Part shown: positions 10,592 to 21,165 of the stretch, piece after piece
How the letters are laid out: each line of letters starts with the position of its first letter
Numbering within the stretch: the stretch's first letter is position 1
Source: Monarcha castaneiventris obscurior
Taxonomy: Eukaryota; Chordata; Aves; Passeriformes; Monarchidae
Reading direction: 5' to 3'
DNA: 64,000 nucleotides
Assembly: GCA_026261815.1 (NCBI GenBank)
Contig: JAMPIT010000230.1
Coordinates: 42,864,501-42,928,500 of the forward strand
Made by a program: the position numbers and the translations under genes
The notes under the pieces: generated by a model
Databases searched by the model: none
Seen by the model: the letters and a program-made list of their open reading frames with translations, nothing else
What the model was told of the DNA's origin: nothing

Positions 10592-13500
10592 TTCTGCAGG
10601 CTACAAAAGGAAATTTTGGAAATCTATTTGGAAATATATATATTGGAAAACACTCAGTCAGGACCAGACTCGGGAATCTTGACCTAAACCCTCAAAGAAG
10701 CATTTTAACACACTTGTTCGGCTGAGATTTTTCGCTATTGTGATTTCCAGGTTTGGGCCAGAGGTGACCGGATGCAGTGGTGGGTACAAAAGCATTGTAT
10801 TCCTTAAAGCCTCCTTTAAATATTTAGGGACATAATATGCAGCAGAATGCTTTGGAGAACTTTATGCATGGGGACAAATTGTCCTGAAATGACAGAAGCA
10901 ATATTCAGAAATTGATGTGGAGACTCTGCATTTCATTTTGTATTCATTTTTGCTTCCCCCTTATTGACACACCATATCAAATCCATCCAGAAGCAGCAAC
11001 AGGCTTTCAAAAATACATTGCAAATTAAAGTCCCCAAAAGACAAGTCTTGTCTAAAAATGTGACTTGAAATCATCCATAAAGTCTCTGTCAAAATTTCTT
11101 TGTCTATAGAAGATGTATTTTTTTTTAGGAAATTTGTCTTTGCCCTTTTATTTTAATCTGTTTGACGTAGGTTTTATTGCACAAAAAGATTTTAAGAGCA
11201 CTTCATTTTGCTGCTACATAAATCGGAATCGTAGGCTGTTTTTCTTAAGTTTAGCACCCCCAACACCAAAGACAGGAGTTCCTCTGGAACTGCTCACATA
11301 GAGTAAATAACTAGACCTTGATCTGATGAAGGCACTTAACTGCGTGCTTATTTTTAACTCCATGAGTGCTGTCATTGAATTCAAAGGGATTGTTTGGATG
11401 TTTGAGTGAGTATTTAAGTGCATTGCTGGTCGGAGCATCCTAATCCTTTAACTTGTCATTGATTTCATCACATGGTGATGTCCAGGGAGTGAGGAAAGCA
11501 GCACTGCAACCGTGGCTTGTTGAAATCACAGGAAGTTATTTTTTACCCCTCGGACCCTTCCTCAGAGCAACAAAAGCTGTGGTTTGGATTTGTTTTGGTG
11601 AGTTTGGGTTTTTCATGGATTTTTTCCCTTTCTAATTGAGAATAATTGGATTTTGAGGTTAGTTTTCCCATTCCAGGGGAATACTACCTCAGCCGTGTGA
11701 AATGGAGACCTACCCCCTATAAAATGCCTGGAAAACACAACCAGGGAGCAATCAGCAAATAAACTGCCAAGCCCTGCAATTCTTCACTCTTGTGCCTAAT
11801 CTCAAAATGAGGCTTAATTAGACCAACAGCACACTCCTCGTGGAGCAAAGATTACTTATCAGCTTAATTTGATACTTTCACAGACAGCTGACATATGGTT
11901 TCCTCCTCTTCTCCCTGCCTGTTCCCGCACTCAAGTTTAAATAGGGCTGAAGTGGTGCATGGGACTCCTGCTCTTCCTCGCTGCTGGACTGGGTTTCATC
12001 TCATGTGGGAAAGAATTGGGGCTATCAGGCTCCAGGACCTGAGCTCACCAAGAGGAGATTGTTTTTCCTCAGAGCAGACCCATATGCCTTTTCCGTCCTA
12101 GCAGATGTACTACCAGAAAAACAGATTGGCGAGATGGAGCTTGTTCCTTAAAGGTGAACTGAAATCTCTACTGTGTGTAAAAAACAAAGTCTGCTTCTTT
12201 GAACCACACACACTTTGTAGGGTGCATATTCAATGCAGCTGCGCCATGATCATCCTTGGATACACGATGAGCCATATGAGAAAGAGATTTATGGGCGCAA
12301 TTTTTCAGAGCCACAGCAGCTCAGAATTATTGAGTTTCCCCATTGAGAGCAATGTGAGAGGCCACCTTAAGTCTGATGCAATTTAAGCTACTCCATAGAT
12401 CATGCTGGACATCCTGTAATATGTATCACCACAGCCTTACTGAACCTGATAGATCTTAGCTGGGGAAGAGGATGAGGTGTACCCCATTACATATGTTATA
12501 AGTCTATTCTCTTCCACTGTGCCGTGTCCCCAGCTGGTGCAGATCAGGAGAACTCTGGTGCAGTTAATGGGTTTTGCAACAGTTTTCACTGTTTGAGGAT
12601 CTGGGCAATCCTGCTTCTTGTGGCAGCTCAGAAGGTTTAATCTTTTGTTTTTAACGACACCTTTGGGGTTTAATTGTCTGCTCTGCCTGTGGGACTGCAA
12701 GCTCACTGTGACCCAAACTCTGCTTCCTGTGTGGAATCACAGGATCCCTACCTCTCAGGATACACCCTGACTGCAGGCTGCTCCCTGTCCTCAGGTATGA
12801 ACTGGAAAACCCTCAGCAAATCAGTGCCAAATCCTGAAAATCAAGCTATATGAGAGACTATGTTACAACTTTTCCACTCAGTAATGGGCACTACACTAGA
12901 AGTGTATCACCAATGTGTGGCTGTGGTACCAATCCCAAGTCTTATCATACATATGAGAGGGAGATTTTCCCTATTTTTCTTAACACAGTGTTGAACCAGT
13001 TCAGGTGATGCAGGCAAAATGCAGGTAGCGAAACCAAACCCAACATGGACCCCAAATAGGGTGCATGCTGTTGCTCCTTCCACAGCACTTTCCTTCTGCC
13101 TTTTCTGTTTCTGAGAGCTTAGGTTTTACATGTGAAGAGAGCTTTGTGAAAATGTCAGAGTCCTCATTGCAAAAGCATTTTTCAGTCTTTGGCTTACATG
13201 AGATGCATTTGCCAGGAACAGCTTCAGGTGCATCTGAACAGCAAGACAGTTTCTTATAGCTGTATAAGTAAATATTTTTTTGCATTACACTCATGATTGA
13301 TCATCATTTCCATTTGTGTATTTATGACTGTGACAGTTACACAGCTTGCACAAGAAGATGCATTTTTTAATGATGTTTACATTTATTTCAGCAATCATAG
13401 TTATATATAGCTACAGAGTTGAAAGTCCTAAATAAACAGGTTACAGCTCACTTAAGAAGTAATATTAAATGAAAATATAAACTAGAATCGAATCATCTGA

Positions 13501-14676
13501 AGACTTAGCCCTTAACAAATACTTGGCAAGTTTTGTATGTCTGATAGGTACATATAGATTTTAAAGGCATTATGTGTATTGAGCATAAATATATAAAACA
13601 AATATAAATATATCTGTATCTGTTGGACAGAGAAATAGAAAGTGCAACAGATAAAGTGCATACACATCTGTCTATACACACATGTGCAAGCACAGGCACA
13701 TAAGTCCATACATGTCCACACATTCGGTACAATAATACTTTTGAATCCTTGCATCTGGAAGGTCTGTGTTGTAATAATACTTGGGAGCTTAAAATAACAG
13801 AGCTGCCATGCTATTCCATGCCAGGGGAGCTGCTAGCACTGCAAGTCCTCTCAGAAAAGGAGCTGCAAGAGCAGCAGGGAAAACCATGGGCTGCGCTGAG
13901 GGTGAGGGGCTGGAGGAAGCCTTTTGATGTACATTGGCATTCACCACAGGATGCATGGGAAGTGCTGAGGGGTGACACCCTGGGACACCATAGCTGTTGG
14001 GCAAACACCAGACACACACACAGAGTCAAAATTACCTCAGTTTGATAGCATGGCCTGTGCATGAGCTTAAAATGCAGACCCCAGGTGGGACAAACAGCTC
14101 GCACACTGCATTTGGTACCATAAGGCTCCCAAGGGAGCAAAAGGAGAGAGGGTGCTCAGGAAAAAGGGTATTTGGGTCCTGTTGAAGGGGCTGTGCGCTG
14201 GCAAAGAGGGGCTCACCCTGGAGAAGCTGCAAGCAGGGCCTACATGGTGAAGCAAGAAGGAAAATGGCTGGTGTGGCATCACACCATGTTCTGTTTTGTT
14301 TCAAAGCTGTGAGGCAGAAGATGTCAGCTAAAGACAGAGCTTGACTGAGCACTGACTCTGGACATGCAAAGCATCTGGCTCTGGGTCTGCATTCAGTCAC
14401 TGGGTCATGTTCAGAAATCATTCAACCACTGCCCACAAAGGTTGCAGTTCTTCACCTCTCAGACACAAAGCATGAGCTCCATTGTGCTATTTCCAATGGG
14501 AGACTACTGGCGTCCACTCTGCCCTCCTCTGAGGAATGGCAATGCTTGTATCTCCTCCCTACTAGCTTGCCATGCCTCACACCTGCACCTACCAGCACGT
14601 AGGATCTGCACATAGCTCACTGCCTTCCCTGTGCGAAGCTCCTGCTGCCTGCTCCTGCTCTGACAACTGCTAGCAC
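10592..14676. other. Unique noncoding sequence, about 4 kb
   Basis: AT-rich to about 13.7 kb, then higher GC from 13.75 to 14.67 kb. Open frames up to 129 codons (14032-14421 -) overlap frames on the other strand and match nothing I know. A frame at 13001-13294 (-) has many cysteines but no recognisable spacing pattern. I see no interspersed repeat. Confidence 0.5.
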
Positions 14677-15446
14677 GGCATGGTACAGCTCAGTGTGGCA
14701 AGGTATAGCTCAGTATGGCAGGTACAGCTCAGTATGGCAAGGCACAGCTCAGTGTGGCAGGTACAGCTCAGTGTGGTAGGTATAGCTCAGTATGGCAGGT
14801 GCAGCTCAGTATGGCAGGCACAGCTCAGTATGGCAAGGTACAGCTCAGTATGGCAAGGTACAGCTCAGTATGGCAAGGCACAGCTCAGTGTGGCAAGGTA
14901 CAGCTCAGTATGGCAGGTACAGCTCAGTATGGCAAGGTACAGCTCAGTATGGCAGGTACAGCTCAGTATGGCAGGTACAGCTCAGTGTGGCAAGGTACAG
15001 CTCAGTATGGCAGGTACAGCTCAGTATCGCAAGGTACAGCTCAGTGTGGCAAGGTACAGCTCAGTGTGGCAAGGTACAGCTCAGTATGGCAGGTACAGCT
15101 CAGTGTGGCAAGGTACAGCTCAGTGTGGCAAGGTACAGCACAGTATGGCAAGGTACAGCTCAGTATGGCAGGTACAGCTCAGTGTGGCAAGGTACAGCTC
15201 AGTATGGCAGGTACAGCTCAGTATTGCAAGGTACAGCTCAGTATGGCAAGGCACAGCTCAGTGTGGCAAGGTACAGCTCAGTATGGCAAGGTACAGCTCA
15301 GTGTGGCAAGGTACAGCTCAGTGTGGCAAGGTACAGCTCAGTATGGCAAGGTACAGCTCAGTGTATGGCAAGGTACAGCACAGTATGGCAAGGTACAGCT
15401 CAGTATGGCAAGGTACAGCACAGTATGGCAAGGTACAGCATGGTAC
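14677..15446 (+). repeat. Minisatellite, about 38 units of 19/20 bp
   Basis: Head-to-tail repeats of ggtacagctcagtatggcaa (20 bp) alternate with a 19-bp form lacking one a. I count 38 units plus a partial one at the 3' edge. Two main sequence states occur, cagtatgg and cagtgtgg. Rarer changes are tatagctc (units 2 and 6), ggcacagc (units 4, 8, 11 and 30), cagcacag (units 24, 36 and 38), tatcgc (unit 18), tattgc (unit 28) and a gtgtatgg insertion (unit 35). About a dozen 19-bp units are spread over units 3-28, whereas units 29-38 are essentially all 20 bp apart from the unit 35 insertion. The repeat is largely free of stop triplets on the + strand, so all three + frames are open for 248-304 codons. 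I regard these as a by-product of the repeat and not as genes. The flanks at 14600-14676 and 15447-15540 are unique. Confidence 0.97.
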
Positions 15447-16199
15447 TGGGCAATGGATGCTGTTCCTTGCAGGGCTTTCCACCCCACTCCCTTCCCTGTT
15501 CCCCTGAGAGAAGCTGCAGCCAGCACCTCCCTTCCTGAGTCTAAACGAAAACTATTTTTGCAGCCGTACTTAGCAGGACTAGCTACAAGCATTCCCAGGT
15601 TTTTCCTTGGCCGTTCTGGGATATTCTGAAGGGGTGTTTCAGCTGTTACCCCTCAATGCCAGGGACCTCATGCGGGTAGCAATGAAAACCTTTTCCCTCA
15701 CACCCCCTCATGAGCACGACTTCAGGGGCTGATCCTCAATCACACATGCAGTCTGTGGTATCTCCCCAGGCACCCTCCTTCTCCACAAGGCTGGTGGGAA
15801 ACCAGAGCCTCAAGTCCGTGGTCTTTGTTCGCATACCCACAGCTGTGGTGGGTAACACAGAGGTATAAATGACTCACGTGGGGGTCCAGGAGCAGCTGGA
15901 TCCTGAAAGCCACACTTACAGCCCCTGCTGTGGAGGTTGTCTTCGCAGTGCTCAGCAGCTCCTCCTGTAGCCTGCGTGTGTCCAGGCCTGATGGGAAAAC
16001 AGTAGCTGATGATGATGCTGATGCTGAAGTAGGAGCCAAGCTCTGTGGAAAGGCTAGGCCCAGCTGAGAGCCATCAAATGACATGAAAATGTAACTCAGG
16101 GCTCACAAGTGGGATTGCACACTCTAGACCTGATTCCTTTCACCTTATTCAAGCAAGAAGACCCATTAAAATGAAACGAACTGGCTGTGCGTGCACATG
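15447..16199. other. Unique noncoding sequence 3' of the minisatellite
   Basis: GC-moderate sequence with a short GAT/GCT trinucleotide run near 16008-16027. The minus-strand frame at 15740-16084 (114 codons, serine/alanine-rich in part) has no recognisable domain. No mobile element is seen. Confidence 0.5.
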
Positions 16200-16560
16200 C
16201 ATTTTCCTTTTTTGATCAACTCCCTTTCTGCCGATACGCCTCGTAGAGTGTTTGAAATCCCTATAAATGTTAGATGTCCATGATAAAAGACAGTGCCCTT
16301 ATTTGGCCCGTGGCCATTTTCCATGTTTATTTGGTTATTTATTTCAGTTAAGTGCAACACACCAGTTGATGCACAACACCCATGTGCCGCAATACGGCTC
16401 CAGGTTGCCTTGGCAACGGGTGGAAAGGGTTTTGAAGAGCCAGAGAGGCCCATGCTAATGAAAACAAGCATTCAGGGGGCCTCTTCTCCAGGTGGGCGAG
16501 AAGAGGCTCCCCGCTGGGCTCCCTCACCCAGCCTGCTTTCAAATAGTCTGATGCTTTAAA
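16200..16560. promoter_or_regulatory. Candidate regulatory block with motif cluster
   Basis: A complex, non-repetitive stretch contains, in order, a CArG box CCTTATTTGG (16297-16306), a forkhead-type TGTTTAT (16324-16330), a perfect RFX X-box (16404-16417) and an octamer-like ATGCTAAT (16452-16459). The CArG, forkhead and octamer-like words are short and individually expected by chance. The X-box is not. No transcription start, CpG island or first exon is visible beside it, so if it is functional it would be a distal element. This is inference from motifs alone. Confidence 0.35.
16404..16417. promoter_or_regulatory. Perfect palindromic RFX X-box
   Basis: GTTGCC-TT-GGCAAC is a full match to both half-sites of the RFX-family consensus (GTTRCC, 1-3 bases, GGYAAC). 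The two half-sites are exact reverse complements with the usual 2-base spacer. RFX proteins bind such sites in promoters and enhancers of ciliary and immune genes. Occupancy here cannot be judged from sequence. Confidence 0.6.
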
Positions 16561-19500
16561 CAAAAACTACAAAACCAACAACAACAAAAAAGCCCACCAC
16601 CCAGCCCCCTCTGCTTTTTTTTTTCCATGCTAAAACGCAACTACTGATTAAAAGTTCTGAGACAGTTCTTTGAAGCCTTTCATTAATAGGTTTCCTTTAT
16701 GAATCCAAATTAGACGGCCAATGCATTTTCCTTCAAAAAAAAAAGAAAAAAAGAGAACTATTATGGAAATGGTTGTTGTTGCTGCTGCTGCTAGCTTTTA
16801 CATGTTTAATCTCCCACATGTGCATCCATGCCAGATGGCAGTGCCCATAAGATGTGAGATAATCTTTGCACACCATCTTCACCATGTTGATGCTGATCCC
16901 TGGGCTTCTGCAGGCTGTGGCTCTTGCTTGGACGTGGTGGAAGCCATGGGCTTTGTTCTGTGCTCTGTGCGATGACCATGCCTCGTCTCAGCACCCCTAG
17001 TTCCCACTGAAAGTCTCAGGTGAGAGTGGGGGGGAAGGTTAGTTGTTCAAAGAGGTCTTGTAGGAATGAGGCTGGGATACTAAATGTATGGGGAGATCTC
17101 CCCACTTGAGGAAGTGGGTCCTGTGGAAACACACCTGGGCACCCATGCTCAGGAAATGGAACAGTCATGAGGAATATCTGACACTATTCAAATGACTTTT
17201 TTGGAAACATGAGGAAAAGGATAATGAATGACTCTACAAGCTGAGCAGGAGTACAACCAACAGCTTCAATGAGATTCACATGTGTCCCACTTCCTTTATG
17301 GCTGCCCAGCAACTGCTGGGTATTCCCAAGGGCCAGACTGCTGCCTAGCTCAATGAGGTGATGCCCATGGAACGTGCAAAGGGATAAGTATGTAAATACA
17401 GGGATGACATGAAAAGGGAAACATCCAGTGAAGTCCTGAACATAGGTTGAATGTTGCTCTGGGCTGGTGATGCCAGGTAAGGGGGTGAAGAGCTGAACAT
17501 CAATGACAGAAGAAGGGCATTGTATGACAACCTCGGGTGAGAGATTTCTGTTCCTATTTCTGTTTCAAACGGAACTTTTCTTGGGCAGAACATTCTTCTG
17601 TGGACAATGATAACCAACACTTTTGAATGCACAGCTGGTCTCACAGTCCTAAGTTTGAATTTGTGGCACGAAATTAAAGGAAAGAGAGAAGTGGAAGATG
17701 AGAATGGAGCAGACCTTCTCTAATGATGATTGGGAAACAAGATACTTGGTGTCCATGGGATGGAGGGGGATGCCCAGCTTCTCCACCATGGGCAGTATTG
17801 TTTGCACACAGCTTGCAGTAGCATGGCAGGCAGGCCCTCCAGCAGAAGGTCTGTTCCACTCCCTTAGAAGCAATGGGATGTGACAGCCTATTTGGACTGG
17901 TGAAATGTCACAAGCTCCAAAGAAAAGAAATTGGGATAACTGTCCCTTTCAAAAAAAAATCTGAAACCAACCCAGACCATGCGAGGCTGGGGACGAAATC
18001 CCAAGAGCCAGTGGCATATCTTCAGCGTTAAGCAAAATGTATGTGTATTTTCTGGTGGGAGTCTCCACCGCTTGTAGGTGATTCAGTGCCAGAAACTGAC
18101 TCATGTTGAAACAGCATTACAGTCAGACAAAGAAACTGTGTAATACACCACCAGGCTCTCGGTCTGATAATGCTCTCATGGAAGGAGTGTTTTACTCTGC
18201 CCTGAACTGCAGCAAAGCTTATCACCAGGAGCAGTGACGTACTGGTCACTTCGTTAATCTAAGCAAAGGGGAGTGAGGCTGGAAATGTTTATATGTGATT
18301 TCCCTCTGCTGAGGAAAGAGATAAGAATAACTATGACAACACTCCTAAAACATTTGTTGAATGCTTCATTCTAAAACGAAGCATACAAAAAAAAAGAAGG
18401 CAGTGCCTGAATGGGGGAGGGGGGGTTAGGGAAAATCCTTGTAGATGTCTTCCCAGAAAAATCAATATTGCAGCTAAAATAGTGTAAGGTACCTGAAGAC
18501 TTTGGATCACCAAGCTGCAGCAGGGCTCCTTTCAGGTGGGTGGGAGTTCAAACCTCTGGAAAACAGGCTTCTTTCAGGATCACAAGAACCTGAGGATCCT
18601 CAAAACATGAATTTATATTTTGAGATTATAAGCAGCTCTGATTTCGGTGGCAGTAATTTAAAGCCCATGAAATACTGTCTCTGAATGAGTACATTTCAGG
18701 AAATTTTTATAATTCCCATCTGAGTTGCCTCTGAAATAGGCTAAGAAACAAATTCATCAAACCATGTGAGGTGCCTGCAAGTAAGCAGGGAAGGCTGGCT
18801 GAAGTGATAGCAAGGGCATTCACAGTGTGTCATACTTTTAATTTTGCAGGTGCCACCACTACACATCACTGCAAACTTCCTGTGTCCTCAGTGCAGTTCC
18901 AGGAGCTGTGGTCTAGTGCTCTGCACCAGCATGAGGGTTTGCACCAGTCCAGCCAAGAAGAACCCTTCGTCAGGCTGGGAAATGAGGCCACAGGCCGTGG
19001 CTGATCCTGTTGTTGAGAGGGTGTGGAGCAGGGCTGACCCATCTACTGCCCTGCCAAATTTGTGCGAGACCCTGAATTGCTCCTGGCTTGGCTTGTGCTC
19101 CAGGGCTGCCCCACATGAATAACCCCACTCTGTGCAAGCTTGCTTATGGGCTTAGGTGAACAGCCAAGATCCGTGTTTACTTTTTTGGGGCATGGCAAAG
19201 GCATCTAATTGCACCCACAGTGTGTTTCAGCACAGAACTATTTAACGCTTGTGTTACAGAGTCTAAAGCATGGTTTGCTCCTTGTGGCTCCTAAAATCTG
19301 CAATGTAGCCCTGCCAAGGAAAACATGGAGACTTGGCTATGCAAGGAAACAGCTCACTCAGCAAAAATGGTGGCCTGTTGTTGTATTTGTGATGAAAAGC
19401 AGAAAAACATCCACTAGCCACAGAAATGTTGTTCCATTTTGTTCGTGAAAGTGGCAATTTAGAATTAAAGGCAGCTGAATTACATGGGCAACATGGGAAG

Positions 19501-19800
19501 AATTTGTTTTATGTGGGAGCTGCTGTACATATGTAACTTTGCCATAAAACTTCTATATTGATCATGGTAACCTGCATGGGTCACCTTGCTCTAACCTCTT
19601 ATGGGGATAATCTGAGAGTCTAGTAGCATACTCATTTTATCTGCAGTGCTCTGCACAAGTACTCATAAACCATCCATTGCTATAAAGCAGCTGCTCTAAT
19701 GCCCTTAGTCATTGCTGTAGTCTGTGTCCCCAGATTGCACTGGCATGTAAAACAGAGAAAAAAGGACATAAAGACCTGAATACTATTGTCTTCACTGTTT
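16561..19800. other. Unique noncoding sequence with simple A-, T- and GTT/GCT-rich runs
   Basis: Contains a T run near 16617-16625, an A-rich stretch at 16736-16754, a GTT/GCT run at 16772-16792 and a G-rich run near 18414-18427. Frames at 17649-17883 overlap on both strands and are not gene-like. No interspersed repeat is recognised. Confidence 0.5.
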
Positions 19801-19932
19801 GGTCTTGTTGGCTTTTGGTGTTTTGGTTTTTTGGGGCTTTGGTTTTGGTGGGGTTTTTTGGGGCTTTGGTTTTGGTGGGGTTTTTTGGGGTGGGGGGGGT
19901 GTTTTGGTTTGGGTTTTTTTTTTCTGGTTTTT
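19801..19932 (+). repeat. G/T-rich tract with G-quadruplex potential
   Basis: Strand-asymmetric sequence made almost only of G and T. It includes two near-identical copies of a 27-base unit (ttttttggggctttgg then ttttggtgggg), and then a run of eight G. G-tracts of four or more start at 19833, 19850, 19860, 19877, 19887 and 19892, with loops of 1-14 bases. This satisfies a G-quadruplex pattern several times over on the + strand. The unit superficially resembles ciliate telomere DNA but is plainly a local low-complexity expansion. Confidence 0.85.
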
Positions 19933-20331
19933 TTTAAAGTATCATGGATTTATTTGCATTTGTAAGCAGTTTCACTCGTGAGTAAATTCTGGGTGCCTGC
20001 TTCACGATATATGAATGGCAAGGTATTTGGTATGTGCCACCTGTAAGGTGTTCCACCCAGGGAGGTTAACACCCGTGTTGTTGTATGTACAATGAGACTG
20101 GACAATAATTTGATATTAAATTAGGGATGTTTGCTGGAAACACGATGAGTCAGATACATCCCTGTTCAGACACACATAAACTGGCAGTCAATAGTCCTTG
20201 AACTGGAGGAGAAATATCTTCTGATATCAGGATGTTTAGGACGGGTACAATACGTAGGTATGAGAACATGCATGGAAGAGCCTAACACAGAACTGGAATT
20301 GACATTTCCCCTCTCGCTGAGTACTCTCACT
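19933..20331. other. Unique noncoding sequence
   Basis: AT-rich, with no open frame of note and no recognised repeat. Confidence 0.5.
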
Positions 20332-20365
20332 CATCTCTAGGTGAAGTAGCCTCCACCTAGAGATG
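20332..20365. repeat. 12-bp perfect hairpin
   Basis: CATCTCTAGGTG (20332-20343) is followed by a 10-base loop and its exact reverse complement CACCTAGAGATG (20354-20365). Pairing does not extend clearly beyond 12 bp, so it is much shorter than a microRNA precursor. It could act as a cruciform or as a dimeric protein site. No poly-T or transcription signal is attached. Confidence 0.85.
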
Positions 20366-20969
20366 GTATTGGAGGCAGCCTTTGGCTGAGTGGGAGGTCC
20401 ATGGGTTCATACACTCCCTTTCACCACCATTTCTATGTACCTACATATCACGTGGGGAGGCTACAGCCACAGTAGCTACACAGTACATCCCTTGTACGGC
20501 ATAGGCAGTGGTGTGGCTCAAACACTCCTTATTTAGGCCTCACAGCATCAATTTAGATAAATTTAGATAAATTCACTCAAACTATGGCTTGCTTCTTACT
20601 CCCTTTACATGGTTAGTTGTGCCTGCAGGAAGGAGCAAACTTTGTGTTCAGTGAGTTGAGAGTGGAAGCTGATCTTTGCAGAAGAAGCATGGTTATGGGT
20701 GGATGGGATATGGTTTTGTTCTTCCCAGGTATTGCCTCTTCCTCACAGACTCTTGTACTCTTTTTAGCAGTGATGTCAGCAGTATCCAGCCCTAAGTTTA
20801 AAAAATCACAAATGAGATATTTCTCCAAATCAAAATATGGGCAATAAATTAGATCAGATGAAATAAATGCAAGGTTCATTTCTCATCAGTACTAAAGAAA
20901 TGCCATGTCCAGGTTTGAGCATAGCGCTTCAAGAAAGATGTGAAAAAATGGAGAAAGGACAGTCCTAGT
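20366..20969. other. Unique noncoding sequence
   Basis: Contains a small direct repeat of aatttagata near 20552-20571. Both-strand frames near 20613-20879 mirror each other and show no domain. Confidence 0.5.
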
Positions 20970-21165
20970 AATCAATGGTCTTGAAAACATGACTTGTGAT
21001 GAAAAGCTGGAAAAAACATTGTGCACCACTGCCATGGCAGGTAGAGCAAGAAGAAATGGTTTTAAATTGCAGGACAGTTTAATCTAGGTATTAGAAAGCA
21101 GTTTGTAATAGCAGGGCTGCTGTGGATGCGGGAGGGGATTGTCTGGGCAGGGGGTGCAATTCACA
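20970..21165 (+). mobile_element. CR1 LINE fragment, diverged and internally deleted
   Basis: Blocks in CR1 order are 'gtcttgaaaacatgactt' (CR1: ctggaaaacatgacc), 'gatgaaaagctgg', then after a deletion 'agagcaagaagaaatgg' and 'ttaaattgcagg' (CR1: aatggcctcaagttgc), 'ctaggtattagaaagcag' (CR1: ttggatattaggaa) and a weak 'gggattgtctgggcag'. The copy lacks a clear 3' terminus and is noncoding. Divergence suggests an older insertion than the copy at 37 kb. Confidence 0.6.

Noticed and set aside
13001..13294. Cysteine-rich 97-codon minus frame suggestive of a small secreted peptide
   Set aside because: No signal peptide at the start, no known cysteine spacing, and an overlapping frame on the other strand.
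15338..15592. 84-codon minus-strand frame over the end of the minisatellite
   Set aside because: Open because some terminal repeat units have lost the TGA-forming sequence on that strand; repeat by-product.
18535..18560. ttcaaac word resembling a tRNA T-loop
   Set aside because: The flanking bases do not form a T-arm stem and no D-arm or acceptor stem is found.
19833..19900. Telomere-like TTTTGGGG words
   Set aside because: Units are irregular, embedded in G/T low-complexity DNA, and do not match the vertebrate TTAGGG telomere repeat.
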